NCBI GenBank assembly: GCA_038238555.1
Contig: JBBRXP010000009.1
Location: 1-59,675, forward strand
From: JANNXQ01 sp038238555
GTDB lineage: Bacteria; Verrucomicrobiota; Verrucomicrobiia; Chthoniobacterales; Chthoniobacteraceae
Length of the DNA stretch: 59,675 nt
Direction: 5' to 3'
Shown here: piece by piece, positions 32,261 to 39,810 of the stretch
How positions within the stretch are numbered: position 1 is the stretch's first letter
Layout: the number at the start of each line of letters is the position of its first letter
Translations under genes and position numbers: made by a program
Notes under the pieces: generated by a model
Databases searched by the model: none
Told to the model about the DNA's origin: nothing
Seen by the model: the letters and a program-made list of their open reading frames with translations, nothing else

Positions 32261-35035
32261 TCAATTGATGAGCTGAAACTCTGGCAAGTTCACCACGGCC
32301 CAGAGCAGGTCGGCGAGGCCTTCGGGCGCGACGGGGTGGCCGAGCACTTCCAGCGCGAGCGTGCGCTCGGCGGCGGTGGGCGGGCGGCCAAAGGCGTGGC
32401 GGTAAATGCCGTCGAGCCACGGGGCGGGATCACGCGCGGCGAGCGGCGCGAATTTCGCGGCGGCTTTTTGCAGGCGGGTGTTGAGGGTCGCGCCGTTGGT
32501 GAGCTCGAGAGCCTGGATGGTGGTGGCGGCGCTCAGCCGTGCGGGCACGATCACTTCGCGGTTGGGGCGGTCGAGGGCGACTTGTAGCGGATCGGCGGCG
32601 AGCAGAGCGGCGCGGATTTCGCCGGCGTGCGCGGCGGTGCTCACGACGGCGCTGAGCTGCGGGCCGAGTTCGACGGGGATGTTGGCAAAGTCGTGGCGCA
32701 CGTGCGGCGCGAGCGACGGGCCTTCGTCGATGGGCTCTTCTCCGGCAGGCACGAGCGTGGCCGCGGCCCAGTCGGCATCGGCGAGCGCCGCCGAATTCCA
32801 CGCGCCGTCGGGATTGCGCCGCACGCGCCACGTTTCATCGCTCACGATTTCCTCCGCCGCGCCGCATCGCACGTAGAAGGCCACGCCGTTGCGCGCGTTG
32901 AGGTGCGTGATGGCGCCAGGAAATTTCGCGCGCTCGGAATCGTTGAGCTGTTTCTCGGTGTGGCTCGAGATGTTGATGGTTACCAGGTTTTGGCCGGCGA
33001 CGAGCAGCGGCCGGAGATTGAAGAGCACGATGCGTCCGTTGCGGAAGCCGTCGCGCTGCACGGGCTTCGCCTCGCGGCCATTGACTTGCAGGTCGAAGCG
33101 CTGGCTGCCGAGCACCACGGCATCGGCCGCGGACGGCACTTCCTTGAGCGTGAGTTTTTTTTGGAACACGACTTTGTGCCGATCGCTCTCGGGCAATACG
33201 TGATCGGTGCCGAGCACCGGCGGCGCGTGCGGCACGAGCGCGGCGGCAAGTTCGCTCTCCACCACGCGCAACCCGCCGGCGGCCTCTTCGACGGCCGCAA
33301 TGGGCTGCGTGTCTCCGCGCGCCGCGGCGTTGGCGGCGGTCATCTGCGCGGTGGCGAGTTTCTTTTTTCCCGCGTCGATCCGCGGTTGCATGGCACGCTG
33401 GATCGCGCGTTGCGGGCCGAGCTCGACGGGCTCGTCGGTCCAAATCCACTTCGGCATTTTCACTCCACGCACCAGTCCGCTCGCGGCGAAATCAAACTCC
33501 AGCGACGACGGCAGCCGAGCCCAGTCTTCGGTGAGCGCGCTGATGGCGTCGGAAAACTGTTCCGCCGTCATGCGCCGGGTGAAAGGACCGCGGAATACAA
33601 ACTCCTCTTTTTCCCCCAGCCCCTCGACGGTGGGAAGCTGATACGCGGTCGATGTGCAGATGACTTCGAGCGTGTGCTGAATGTCGCAACCGTGCGCGAC
33701 GAAATCCTCGGCAAGCCAATCCAGCAGGTCGCGATTCCAGGCCGGCTTCTCCATGTCGTCGAGCGGCTCGACGAGCCCGCGGCCCAGCAGCCGCGCCCAA
33801 AGCCGGTTCACGAGCGTGCGCGAGAGCCGGCCGTTTTCCTTGCCCGTCATGATGGCGGCGAGACGCTCGAGGCGTGCCGTTTTCGGCACGCGGGCGTCGA
33901 GCGTGCCGACTTCGGGGTAAAGAAAACGCGCATCCGCTTTGCGGCCCGTGGGCTTGTCGCAGTGCACCAGCTCGAGCGGTTCATCCGCATACACTGCCGC
34001 GAGACCGTAGGCATCGGCGAGCGACCAGTCGTTGACGAAGCTGTCGTGGCACGAAGCGCACTTGAGATTCACGCCGAGAAAAACCTGCGAGATGCTCTGC
34101 GCCGCCTGCATCGGCGGAAGCATCGAGGCGTTCACACTTCCCCGCCAAAGGATGCCGCGCGAGAAGCCCTCGCTTTGCTTGCTCGGATTCACGAGCTGCG
34201 CGACGAATCGGTCGTACGGCATATTTTCCACCAGCGCCCCGTGCAGCCAGCCGCTGATCTGCTTGCGCCCGCCGTCGATGAAGCCCGCGCCTTTGTAATC
34301 GTTGCGCAGAAGATCGTTCCAAAATGTGAGCCAGTGGTCGGCGTAGTTGCTGCGGTCGGCGAGAAGCTGGCGCACGAGCCGCACGCGCTTGTCGCCGCCG
34401 GCGCCGCGCAGAAATGCCTCGAGCTGCGCGGGTGTGGGCAGCAGGCCGATGAGGTCGAGATACACGCGGCGCGCAAAGGTGCGGTCATCCACGGGCCCGG
34501 GAAAGGCGACGCCTTTTTCCGCGAAGTAACTCGCGAGCAAGTTGTCGATGGGATGCACGCTCGGCCGCGCGGCCAGCGCCACGGCGCGCGGGCGGAGATT
34601 TTGCGGCGGCGGTTTTGCAAAGCTGATGCCCGCGGGCCACGGCGCGTTCTGGTCGATCCACGCGCGCAGTACGCCGATCTGTTCCGGCGTCCATTTCGTC
34701 CCTTTCTTCGGCATGATGCTGTCGGGATCGAGCCCGGCGACCATGTGCACGATGAGGCTCTCCGCGCTCTGCCCAGCGACGGCGCCGGCCCCAGTGTCGC
34801 CGCCCTTGAGCAATGCCTCGCGCGTTTCGAGTGAAAAGCCGCCCTTGTCCTTGCCCTTGGCGTGGCACTTCACGCACGCGGCCTCGAAGAGCGGCTTGAT
34901 GTCTTTTTCAAAGTCCACCGGCCGCGGCGCCGCGGGCGGAAGCTTCGCCAATTCCGCGGGCGACAATGTGGCGAGGGCGCTGCCGGCCGTGGCAAGAATT
35001 GCGGCAGCGAGAAGTTGGAGAATGGCTCGATTCAT
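32261..35035 (-). CDS. PSCyt1-DUF1549-DUF1553 c-type cytochrome protein (second copy)
   Basis: From ATG 35035 this protein of about 924 residues has a signal peptide (MNRAILQLLAAAILATAGSA). The heme motif CVKCH is in FEAACVKCHAKGKDKGG. DUF1549 includes RVYLDLIGLLPTPAQLEAFL and ADHWLTFWNDLLRNDYKG, and a DUF1553 region has LVNRLWARLLGRGLVEPLDD. A long insert with a beta-sandwich look (RFDLQVNGREAKPVQRDGF) precedes the C-terminus. Like the protein at 9459 it is an exported cytochrome of unknown substrate. Its DUF1501 partner (29860) is separated from it by antitoxin and toxin genes. Confidence 0.88.
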   Translation of the reverse strand: MNRAILQLLAAAILATAGSALATLSPAELAKLPPAAPRPVDFEKDIKPLFEAACVKCHAKGKDKGGFSLETREALLKGGDTGAGAVAGQSAESLIVHMVAGLDPDSIMPKKGTKWTPEQIGVLRAWIDQNAPWPAGISFAKPPPQNLRPRAVALAARPSVHPIDNLLASYFAEKGVAFPGPVDDRTFARRVYLDLIGLLPTPAQLEAFLRGAGGDKRVRLVRQLLADRSNYADHWLTFWNDLLRNDYKGAGFIDGGRKQISGWLHGALVENMPYDRFVAQLVNPSKQSEGFSRGILWRGSVNASMLPPMQAAQSISQVFLGVNLKCASCHDSFVNDWSLADAYGLAAVYADEPLELVHCDKPTGRKADARFLYPEVGTLDARVPKTARLERLAAIMTGKENGRLSRTLVNRLWARLLGRGLVEPLDDMEKPAWNRDLLDWLAEDFVAHGCDIQHTLEVICTSTAYQLPTVEGLGEKEEFVFRGPFTRRMTAEQFSDAISALTEDWARLPSSLEFDFAASGLVRGVKMPKWIWTDEPVELGPQRAIQRAMQPRIDAGKKKLATAQMTAANAAARGDTQPIAAVEEAAGGLRVVESELAAALVPHAPPVLGTDHVLPESDRHKVVFQKKLTLKEVPSAADAVVLGSQRFDLQVNGREAKPVQRDGFRNGRIVLFNLRPLLVAGQNLVTINISSHTEKQLNDSERAKFPGAITHLNARNGVAFYVRCGAAEEIVSDETWRVRRNPDGAWNSAALADADWAAATLVPAGEEPIDEGPSLAPHVRHDFANIPVELGPQLSAVVSTAAHAGEIRAALLAADPLQVALDRPNREVIVPARLSAATTIQALELTNGATLNTRLQKAAAKFAPLAARDPAPWLDGIYRHAFGRPPTAAERTLALEVLGHPVAPEGLADLLWAVVNLPEFQLIN

Positions 35036-35215
35036 TGAGCGCCAACTTCCGACAGTGGTGGGGCAATAGCAATTTCGCGGTCGGCCGGTGCCGCGGAGGT
35101 TGCCATGAATTTCCTCGCTACTTCGCCGTCCATGATGCGTTAGTAAAACCCGCGCCACGGCTCACAAGGCTTGTGGCGCATTCAACAAAAACAAAAACAT
35201 AATCGAATCAGAACC

Positions 35216-35515
35216 ATGAAAACCCTCACCTCCATCCTCGCGGCGCTCGCGCTGAGCGCGAGCTTCGCCGCAGCAGAAGACAAGAAACCCGAAGCCGGCG
35301 CTGAAAAGCCGAAACGCGATCCAGCCGAACTCTTCAAGAAACTGGACTCCAATAACGACGGCAAAGTGAGCCTCGAAGAGTGGAAGGCCAGCCCGATGGG
35401 CAAGAAAGACGCCGCCAAAGCCGAAGAAATGTTTAAGAGCAAAGACAAGGACAACGACGGCTCTCTGACTCTCGACGAGTTCAAGGCCGGCGGTCACGCA
35501 AAAAAGAACAAGTAA
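35216..35515 (+). CDS. Small secreted EF-hand calcium-binding protein
   Basis: This 99-residue protein has a signal peptide (MKTLTSILAALALSASFAAA), a Lys/Glu-rich linker and two canonical EF-hand loops: DSNNDGKVSLEE (44-55) and DKDNDGSLTLDE (77-88), each with Asp at positions 1, 3 or 5 and Glu at 12. The tail is Lys-rich. It is probably a periplasmic or outer-membrane calcium-binding protein. The ATG at 35216 gives the signal peptide. It is monocistronic, with a strong terminator 34 bases downstream. Confidence 0.88.
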   Translation: MKTLTSILAALALSASFAAAEDKKPEAGAEKPKRDPAELFKKLDSNNDGKVSLEEWKASPMGKKDAAKAEEMFKSKDKDNDGSLTLDEFKAGGHAKKNK

Positions 35516-35524
35516 TTCCCCGCG

Positions 35525-35540
35525 CGTCGGCTAGCCGACG
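35525..35540. repeat. Perfect 16-base palindrome upstream of the terminator
   Basis: CGTCGGCTAGCCGACG is perfectly self-complementary and lies between the EF-hand stop and the terminator. It could be a small operator-like site or simply part of the hairpin-rich 3' region. No partner copy was found in the window. Confidence 0.5.
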
Positions 35541-35548
35541 ATCGTTTT

Positions 35549-35587
35549 GCGCCGCGCTCCGTCCCACGGAGCGCGGCGCTTTTGTTT
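35549..35587 (+). terminator. Rho-independent terminator of the EF-hand gene
   Basis: A perfect 14-base-pair stem (GCGCCGCGCTCCGT with ACGGAGCGCGGCGC), a 3-base loop and the trailing TTTTGTTT make a textbook intrinsic terminator on the plus strand. It is the clearest terminator in the window. Confidence 0.88.
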
Positions 35588-35639
35588 GGCAGGTTCCGCA
35601 TTCCTCCGCCGCACCATCGCCCGTCGCGGGCCAGCACCA

Positions 35640-35727
35640 GGGAGGGGCGACACTCTTGTCGCCCCTTCGCGGACTCAGCCGCGACCAGATTGCCGCTGCA
35701 CGGCGACAGGAGTGTGCCACTCCTTGA
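35640..35727. repeat. Pair of small hairpins (GGGGCGACA and AGGAGTG stems)
   Basis: GGGGCGACA (35644-35652) pairs with TGTCGCCCC (35657-35665), and AGGAGTG (35708-35714) pairs with CACTCCT (35718-35724). The AGGAGTG element recurs near 28137 as AGGAGTGTCGCC. The rest of the 314-base gap 35516-35829 shows no gene; it holds these hairpins, the palindrome and the terminator. Confidence 0.55.
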
Positions 35728-35829
35728 TGCGCGCCTGGCACTCCGCAAATTTTTGGGAGGCATGTGAAATAAACTGTGAGCGGAAGCTACGCCATCCAGC
35801 CGCCTCTTCGCCCGCGCAACGGGGATCCG

Positions 35830-36378
35830 TTAGAGTGTGGCGCGGACAACTAGCAACAACACGCCATAGGCAAGCCCTGCGCACGTCGCGGCCCGCCAGC
35901 GGCTTTGGGCGCCAGTCAACCAACCAACCTGATCTCGCAACGTGTAAGGCATGCCGATCCAAAAAAGGGCGAACACGATCGCCACATAAACCAGCGTGAC
36001 TAAAAAGAGCCGCGACATTTCGGGGCGCAGGAAGGCGGCTTCGAGCAGGGGCTCCGCGGCCAGCAGCACGACCATGCCCAGCGCGCGCGCGGCAAGGAAT
36101 TCCTCCACGTAGCGGAGCGTCAAAAAGTAGGCGATCGGAATCAAGACCAGGAGCTTCGGGCGCCACGGTGTGAATTCGCCGAGATCGATCACATAGACAA
36201 GGATCTCCGACCACACTGCGGCGAGCGTAAAGAGCACCCAGCCCATCGTCTTCGAGCGGGGCAGCGCCCGCAGCCAGCCTTGTGTCTCGCGGGATTTTGC
36301 CAGCGCGATGGCGTGGATGCCGATGAGCAACAAGCCGGTGAGGACGAGCGCGAGTTCCAGCGAGAGCGGGTAGATCAT
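35830..36378 (-). CDS. Uncharacterised membrane protein
   Basis: This 182-residue protein starts at ATG 36378 (MIYPLSLELALVLTG) and has five or six hydrophobic segments, with polar loops such as KSRETQGWLRALPRSKTMGW and LGEFTPWRPK. No named family was recognised. It is transcribed away from the glycosidase-like gene at 36471 across a 92-base spacer that must hold both promoters. Codon use is GC-rich like that of the rho region. Location: cytoplasmic membrane. Function unknown. Confidence 0.65.
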   Translation of the reverse strand: MIYPLSLELALVLTGLLLIGIHAIALAKSRETQGWLRALPRSKTMGWVLFTLAAVWSEILVYVIDLGEFTPWRPKLLVLIPIAYFLTLRYVEEFLAARALGMVVLLAAEPLLEAAFLRPEMSRLFLVTLVYVAIVFALFWIGMPYTLRDQVGWLTGAQSRWRAATCAGLAYGVLLLVVRATL

Positions 36379-36470
36379 TTGAGTAGAGCGGGCAAGACAA
36401 CGTGCCCGGACCGTGGCGCTCAAGCGAAATGATGTGTGATCGGCGGAGACACTCTGCTACGAGTTCTCCC

Positions 36471-38267
36471 ATGAAAAGCATTCGCTGCTGTCTGTTGCTG
36501 CTGTCGCTCTCGGTGTGCTTTGGCGATGAGAGTCTTGAAAACGAGGTGCTCCGAGTATCGCTCTCGCGCCAGGATGCCTCGTTGGCGGTGGAGGACAAGC
36601 GCAGCGGGCTGGTCTGGCGCCAGCAGGCGCGGCCAGGGTTTCAAGTCGCGCCGGAGACCGTGCGCGTCGCTTCCACGAGCATCTCCGCCATTGTGCTGGG
36701 AAAGGAGATCACTCATGCAGTTACCATTTCTCTTACCAAGGAGTGCCCGCACGGATTCGATCTGTTACTCGACTTACCCGGCCAACACTACGTTACCGCA
36801 CCCAGTTATCCCTTTCCTTTTGCCGCGCCTGGCCAGGATTGGTATTACGTACAGAATACCACCGGCGAAGGAATGCTCATGCCCTTGGATAAGGCGGAGG
36901 AAATCAATAAGCCGTTCGGCTGGAGCGGCAGCCAGCCTTGGTGGGGACTTACCGATCTCAAACACGCGATGGCCGCCCGACTCGATACGTTCCGCAACCC
37001 TGATGGGCGGGCGCATTCCGAGGACAAGACAGTCTATGCCGTGCCGTTGCGGATTCATTACACATTCTTTGCGGAGGGTGGTTATACAGGGCTGGCTAAA
37101 GACTATCGAAGTTACTTTCTAAGTCTGCATCCCGAGTTACAACCGCTTCGTGAACGAGTGCAGACCCGCCCGGCAGTTATTAACTTGAAAGATGCCGTCT
37201 ATGTCTATCTCTGGGGCGACAATCCGGCCGAAGACTTAAGCCTCGTCACAGAGATGAAGGCAGCCGGCGTCGAGCATGGCATCGCGGTCTTTTACGGCAG
37301 GCACGAAGTCGATCGCGCGTTATTCGACGGGATCAAGCAACTGGGATGGGTGGCGGGCATGTATCGGATGCCCACTGGCAACCTTTTTCACGTCTCCAAG
37401 AACCAAGGTTGGCCAAACGGGCTTCTGACCGGAAAGGTTACTCCGGAGCGATCACTTTCCGAGGGTAACTTGAAGAGTTGGGACCGGATCTGCGCAAAGC
37501 ATCTGCTGCCCGAGTGGACCGAGAAAGCCAGCGAGGCCATCCGTGATTACGGCCTGCAACTCTTCTACTTCGACACGCTGGTGGTTCAACTCGCGCCCTG
37601 CCTGCACCCCGACCATCCCTCCTCCATCGAAGAAAACCAGCAGGCGCGGCGCGAGATCATGCGCAACACCCGTGACTTGGGAATGCTTGTGGGTTCCGGG
37701 GAGGGTAACTGCCCGACTTGGGCGCTCCCAGAGCTGGACTTCTTCGAGGGGCTCATGTCGCTGCGCACTTATGCCGATAATCAGCTCAAGATACCATCCG
37801 GCGACTACGATAAAGATCTGGGTGAAGGTTATCGCGAGCAAGCGGCGATAACTCTGGATGAGACAAGAAGAATTCCCCTCTATCAACTGGCATTCCATGA
37901 CTATGTCGCAAGCACCTGGGTATGGCGCGACACTAACTTCCAAAGCACTCCCTTTGCCTGGAAGAAGGACTTATTCAACATCCTCTACGGCACGATGCCC
38001 ATGTGGCACATCGATCGGCGCCTGTGGGACAGCCGCAAGGCGGAGTTAGTCGCCAGTTATCGCCGAGTTGCCTCCGTCCGCGAGCGAATCGGATTTGCCG
38101 GGATGGTTAATCATGGGTGGTTGACCGCGGACCGTTCGGTGCAGTTCACCGACTGGGACACGGGCGATCGAGTGATCGTGAACTTTGGCAACCAGCCGTT
38201 TGAACGGGAAGCGAAAGAGCCGATCGCGGGTTTGTCGTTTGTGCTCGAGAAAAAAGACGGGAAGTAG
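36471..38267 (+). CDS. Secreted glycoside hydrolase-like protein
   Basis: This 598-residue protein starts at ATG 36471, giving a signal peptide (MKSIRCCLLLLSLSVCFGDE). A beta-rich N-terminal domain (ENEVLRVSLSRQDASLAVED) is followed by a region with barrel-like pattern: DAVYVYLWGDN, AGVEHGIAVFYGRHEVDRAL, LQLFYFDTLVVQLAPCLHPD and GSGEGNCPTWALPELDFFEG. A small beta C-terminal domain ends it. The order beta-sandwich, TIM barrel, beta-sandwich and the Asp/Glu after predicted strands suggest a glycosidase, perhaps distantly like GH101 or the DUF5696 group. The substrate is unknown. It is rich in TTAC/GTAA tetramers compared with its neighbours. Confidence 0.6.
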   Translation: MKSIRCCLLLLSLSVCFGDESLENEVLRVSLSRQDASLAVEDKRSGLVWRQQARPGFQVAPETVRVASTSISAIVLGKEITHAVTISLTKECPHGFDLLLDLPGQHYVTAPSYPFPFAAPGQDWYYVQNTTGEGMLMPLDKAEEINKPFGWSGSQPWWGLTDLKHAMAARLDTFRNPDGRAHSEDKTVYAVPLRIHYTFFAEGGYTGLAKDYRSYFLSLHPELQPLRERVQTRPAVINLKDAVYVYLWGDNPAEDLSLVTEMKAAGVEHGIAVFYGRHEVDRALFDGIKQLGWVAGMYRMPTGNLFHVSKNQGWPNGLLTGKVTPERSLSEGNLKSWDRICAKHLLPEWTEKASEAIRDYGLQLFYFDTLVVQLAPCLHPDHPSSIEENQQARREIMRNTRDLGMLVGSGEGNCPTWALPELDFFEGLMSLRTYADNQLKIPSGDYDKDLGEGYREQAAITLDETRRIPLYQLAFHDYVASTWVWRDTNFQSTPFAWKKDLFNILYGTMPMWHIDRRLWDSRKAELVASYRRVASVRERIGFAGMVNHGWLTADRSVQFTDWDTGDRVIVNFGNQPFEREAKEPIAGLSFVLEKKDGK

Positions 38268-38380
38268 CGCGATTTTCTCGTTCCATCATCTTCTCATCAT
38301 CTTCGCCGTCAGAAGGTGGTCGCTCGGAGGCGTCCTGCCTTCGAAACAATAAAAGAAACAACAACCCAGTAACACAACCT

Positions 38381-39076
38381 ATGAAACTACACTCCCTCAT
38401 TACCCTCACCGTCTGCACTTACCTTGGCGCAACCGCCTTCGGCGCGGCGGATCCCAAGTTCACCGAGACCTTTGATGTTAAAAAAAGCGATCTATCTTCG
38501 ACGGGCAAGAGTCCATTCTTCGTGCTCGAGCCCGGATTCGTTTCCGTCTTTGAAGGTCCGGAGAAGGGGAAGAAAACGGTGCTTACCGTCACCGTGACTC
38601 ATGACACTAAGAAGGTCGATGGAGTCGAGACGCGCGTGGTCGAGGAAAAGGAAACCACCGACGGCGAGGTAAAGGAAATAAGTCGTAACTACTTTGCGAT
38701 CTCCAAGTCCACGGGAGATGTCTATTACTTCGGAGAGGATAGCGATACTTACAAGAACGGCAAAGTCGCCAATCGCGGCGGCTCCTGGCTGGCGGGCGTG
38801 GCTGGCGCGCGCTTCGGGCTCGCATTGCCCGGCAAGCCAAAGGTGGGCGCCGCCTATTACCAGGAACTCGCGCCCAAGGTGGCCATGGACCGGGCAGAGA
38901 TCGTGAGCGTGACCGAGACGGTGAAGACTCCCTCGGGCGAGTATAAGAACTGCGTGAAGATCAAGGAGACCACGCCGCTGGAAAAAGGAACGGAATACAA
39001 ATTCTATGCACGTGGCGTGGGGCTCGTGCAGGACGACAAACTACTGCTCGTGAAATCCGGCGCTGGCGCAAAGTAA
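38381..39076 (+). CDS. Secreted protein of unknown function
   Basis: This 231-residue protein has a signal peptide (MKLHSLITLTVCTYLGATAFG). The mature part is beta-rich and hydrophilic, with phrases such as GFVSVFEGPEKGKK, NYFAISKSTGDVYYFGEDSD, KVGAAYYQELAPKVAMDRAE and YARGVGLVQDDKLLLVKSG. The pattern of a reporter-like beta-sandwich with a final GVGLV strand is seen in many secreted proteins of unknown role in this phylum. No catalytic motif is visible. It is monocistronic and followed by a likely terminator. Confidence 0.75.
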   Translation: MKLHSLITLTVCTYLGATAFGAADPKFTETFDVKKSDLSSTGKSPFFVLEPGFVSVFEGPEKGKKTVLTVTVTHDTKKVDGVETRVVEEKETTDGEVKEISRNYFAISKSTGDVYYFGEDSDTYKNGKVANRGGSWLAGVAGARFGLALPGKPKVGAAYYQELAPKVAMDRAEIVSVTETVKTPSGEYKNCVKIKETTPLEKGTEYKFYARGVGLVQDDKLLLVKSGAGAK

Positions 39077-39102
39077 CAACCCGCCGACGGCTGAAATCCT
39101 GC

Positions 39103-39145
39103 GGGCTCCGCTGTGCTTGTCGGCTCGGCGGAGCCTGCTCTTTTT
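39103..39145 (+). terminator. Likely terminator after the secreted unknown protein gene
   Basis: GGCTCCGC (39104-39111) pairs with GCGGAGCC (39128-39135), and TGCTCTTTTT follows. The T-run at 39141-39145 and position 27 bases after the stop fit an intrinsic terminator, with a 16-base loop. It lies just upstream of the response regulator ATG. Confidence 0.65.
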
Positions 39146-39150
39146 GTGCG

Positions 39151-39810
39151 ATGCGTGTTCTTTTCGTCGAAGATTCCGAAATCCTGCGACGCTCGGTGCG
39201 CCGCTTCCTGCGGCACGCCGGCTTTGCCGTGGATGTGGCGGCCGATGGCGAGGAGGGTCTCGCGGCAGCGGAGTTGAATGATTACGATGCGCTCGTGCTC
39301 GATGTGATGCTGCCCAAGCTCGACGGTTTCACGCTGCTGCGGAGGTTGCGCGCGGCCGGCAAGACGATGCACGTGCTGCTGCTCACGGCGCGCGACACGG
39401 TGGCCGACCGGGTGGAAGGACTCGGGCTGGGCGCGGACGATTACCTCGTCAAACCTTTTGCTCTCGAAGAATTGCTTGCCCGAGTGGCAGCGCTCTGCCG
39501 CCGCGCCTACGGGACCAAGTCGGGCGCGCTCCGAATTGGCCCGCTCGAACTCGATCTCGCCGCGCGCCGGCTGCGGCGCGGCGGGGCGGATGTCGAGCTC
39601 ACGGCGCGGGAGTGGCGGCTGCTCGAATACCTCGCGCTGCGCCGCGGCCAGGTGGTGCCGCGCGCGGAGATCGAGACGCACATTTACGACGCGCTCGTGG
39701 AGCCGATGAGCAATGTCGTGGACGCCGCCGTCTATGGTCTCCGGCAAAAAATTGGAGCGCATCTTATCCGCACCCGGCGCGGTCTGGGCTACGTGCTGGA
39801 GGCCGGATGA
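39151..39810 (+). CDS. OmpR/PhoB-family response regulator
   Basis: This 219-residue regulator has a receiver domain (1-120) with acidic Glu7/Asp8, phospho-acceptor Asp51 in DALVLDVMLPKLDGF, and Lys101 in YLVKPF. The C-terminal winged helix (about 125-218) has LTAREWRLLEYLALRRGQVV and VYGLRQKIGAHLIRTRRGLGY. It should bind DNA when phosphorylated by the kinase encoded next, whose start overlaps its stop (ATGA). The third gene in the run is a sulfatase, a plausible target or co-regulated gene. The layout RR-HK is standard. Confidence 0.94.
   Translation: MRVLFVEDSEILRRSVRRFLRHAGFAVDVAADGEEGLAAAELNDYDALVLDVMLPKLDGFTLLRRLRAAGKTMHVLLLTARDTVADRVEGLGLGADDYLVKPFALEELLARVAALCRRAYGTKSGALRIGPLELDLAARRLRRGGADVELTAREWRLLEYLALRRGQVVPRAEIETHIYDALVEPMSNVVDAAVYGLRQKIGAHLIRTRRGLGYVLEAG

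Noticed and set aside
32627..34834. 735-codon plus-strand frame opposite the second DUF1549/DUF1553 gene
   Set aside because: Length is due to high GC on the opposite strand; no domain, while the minus strand carries signal peptide, heme motif and DUF1549.
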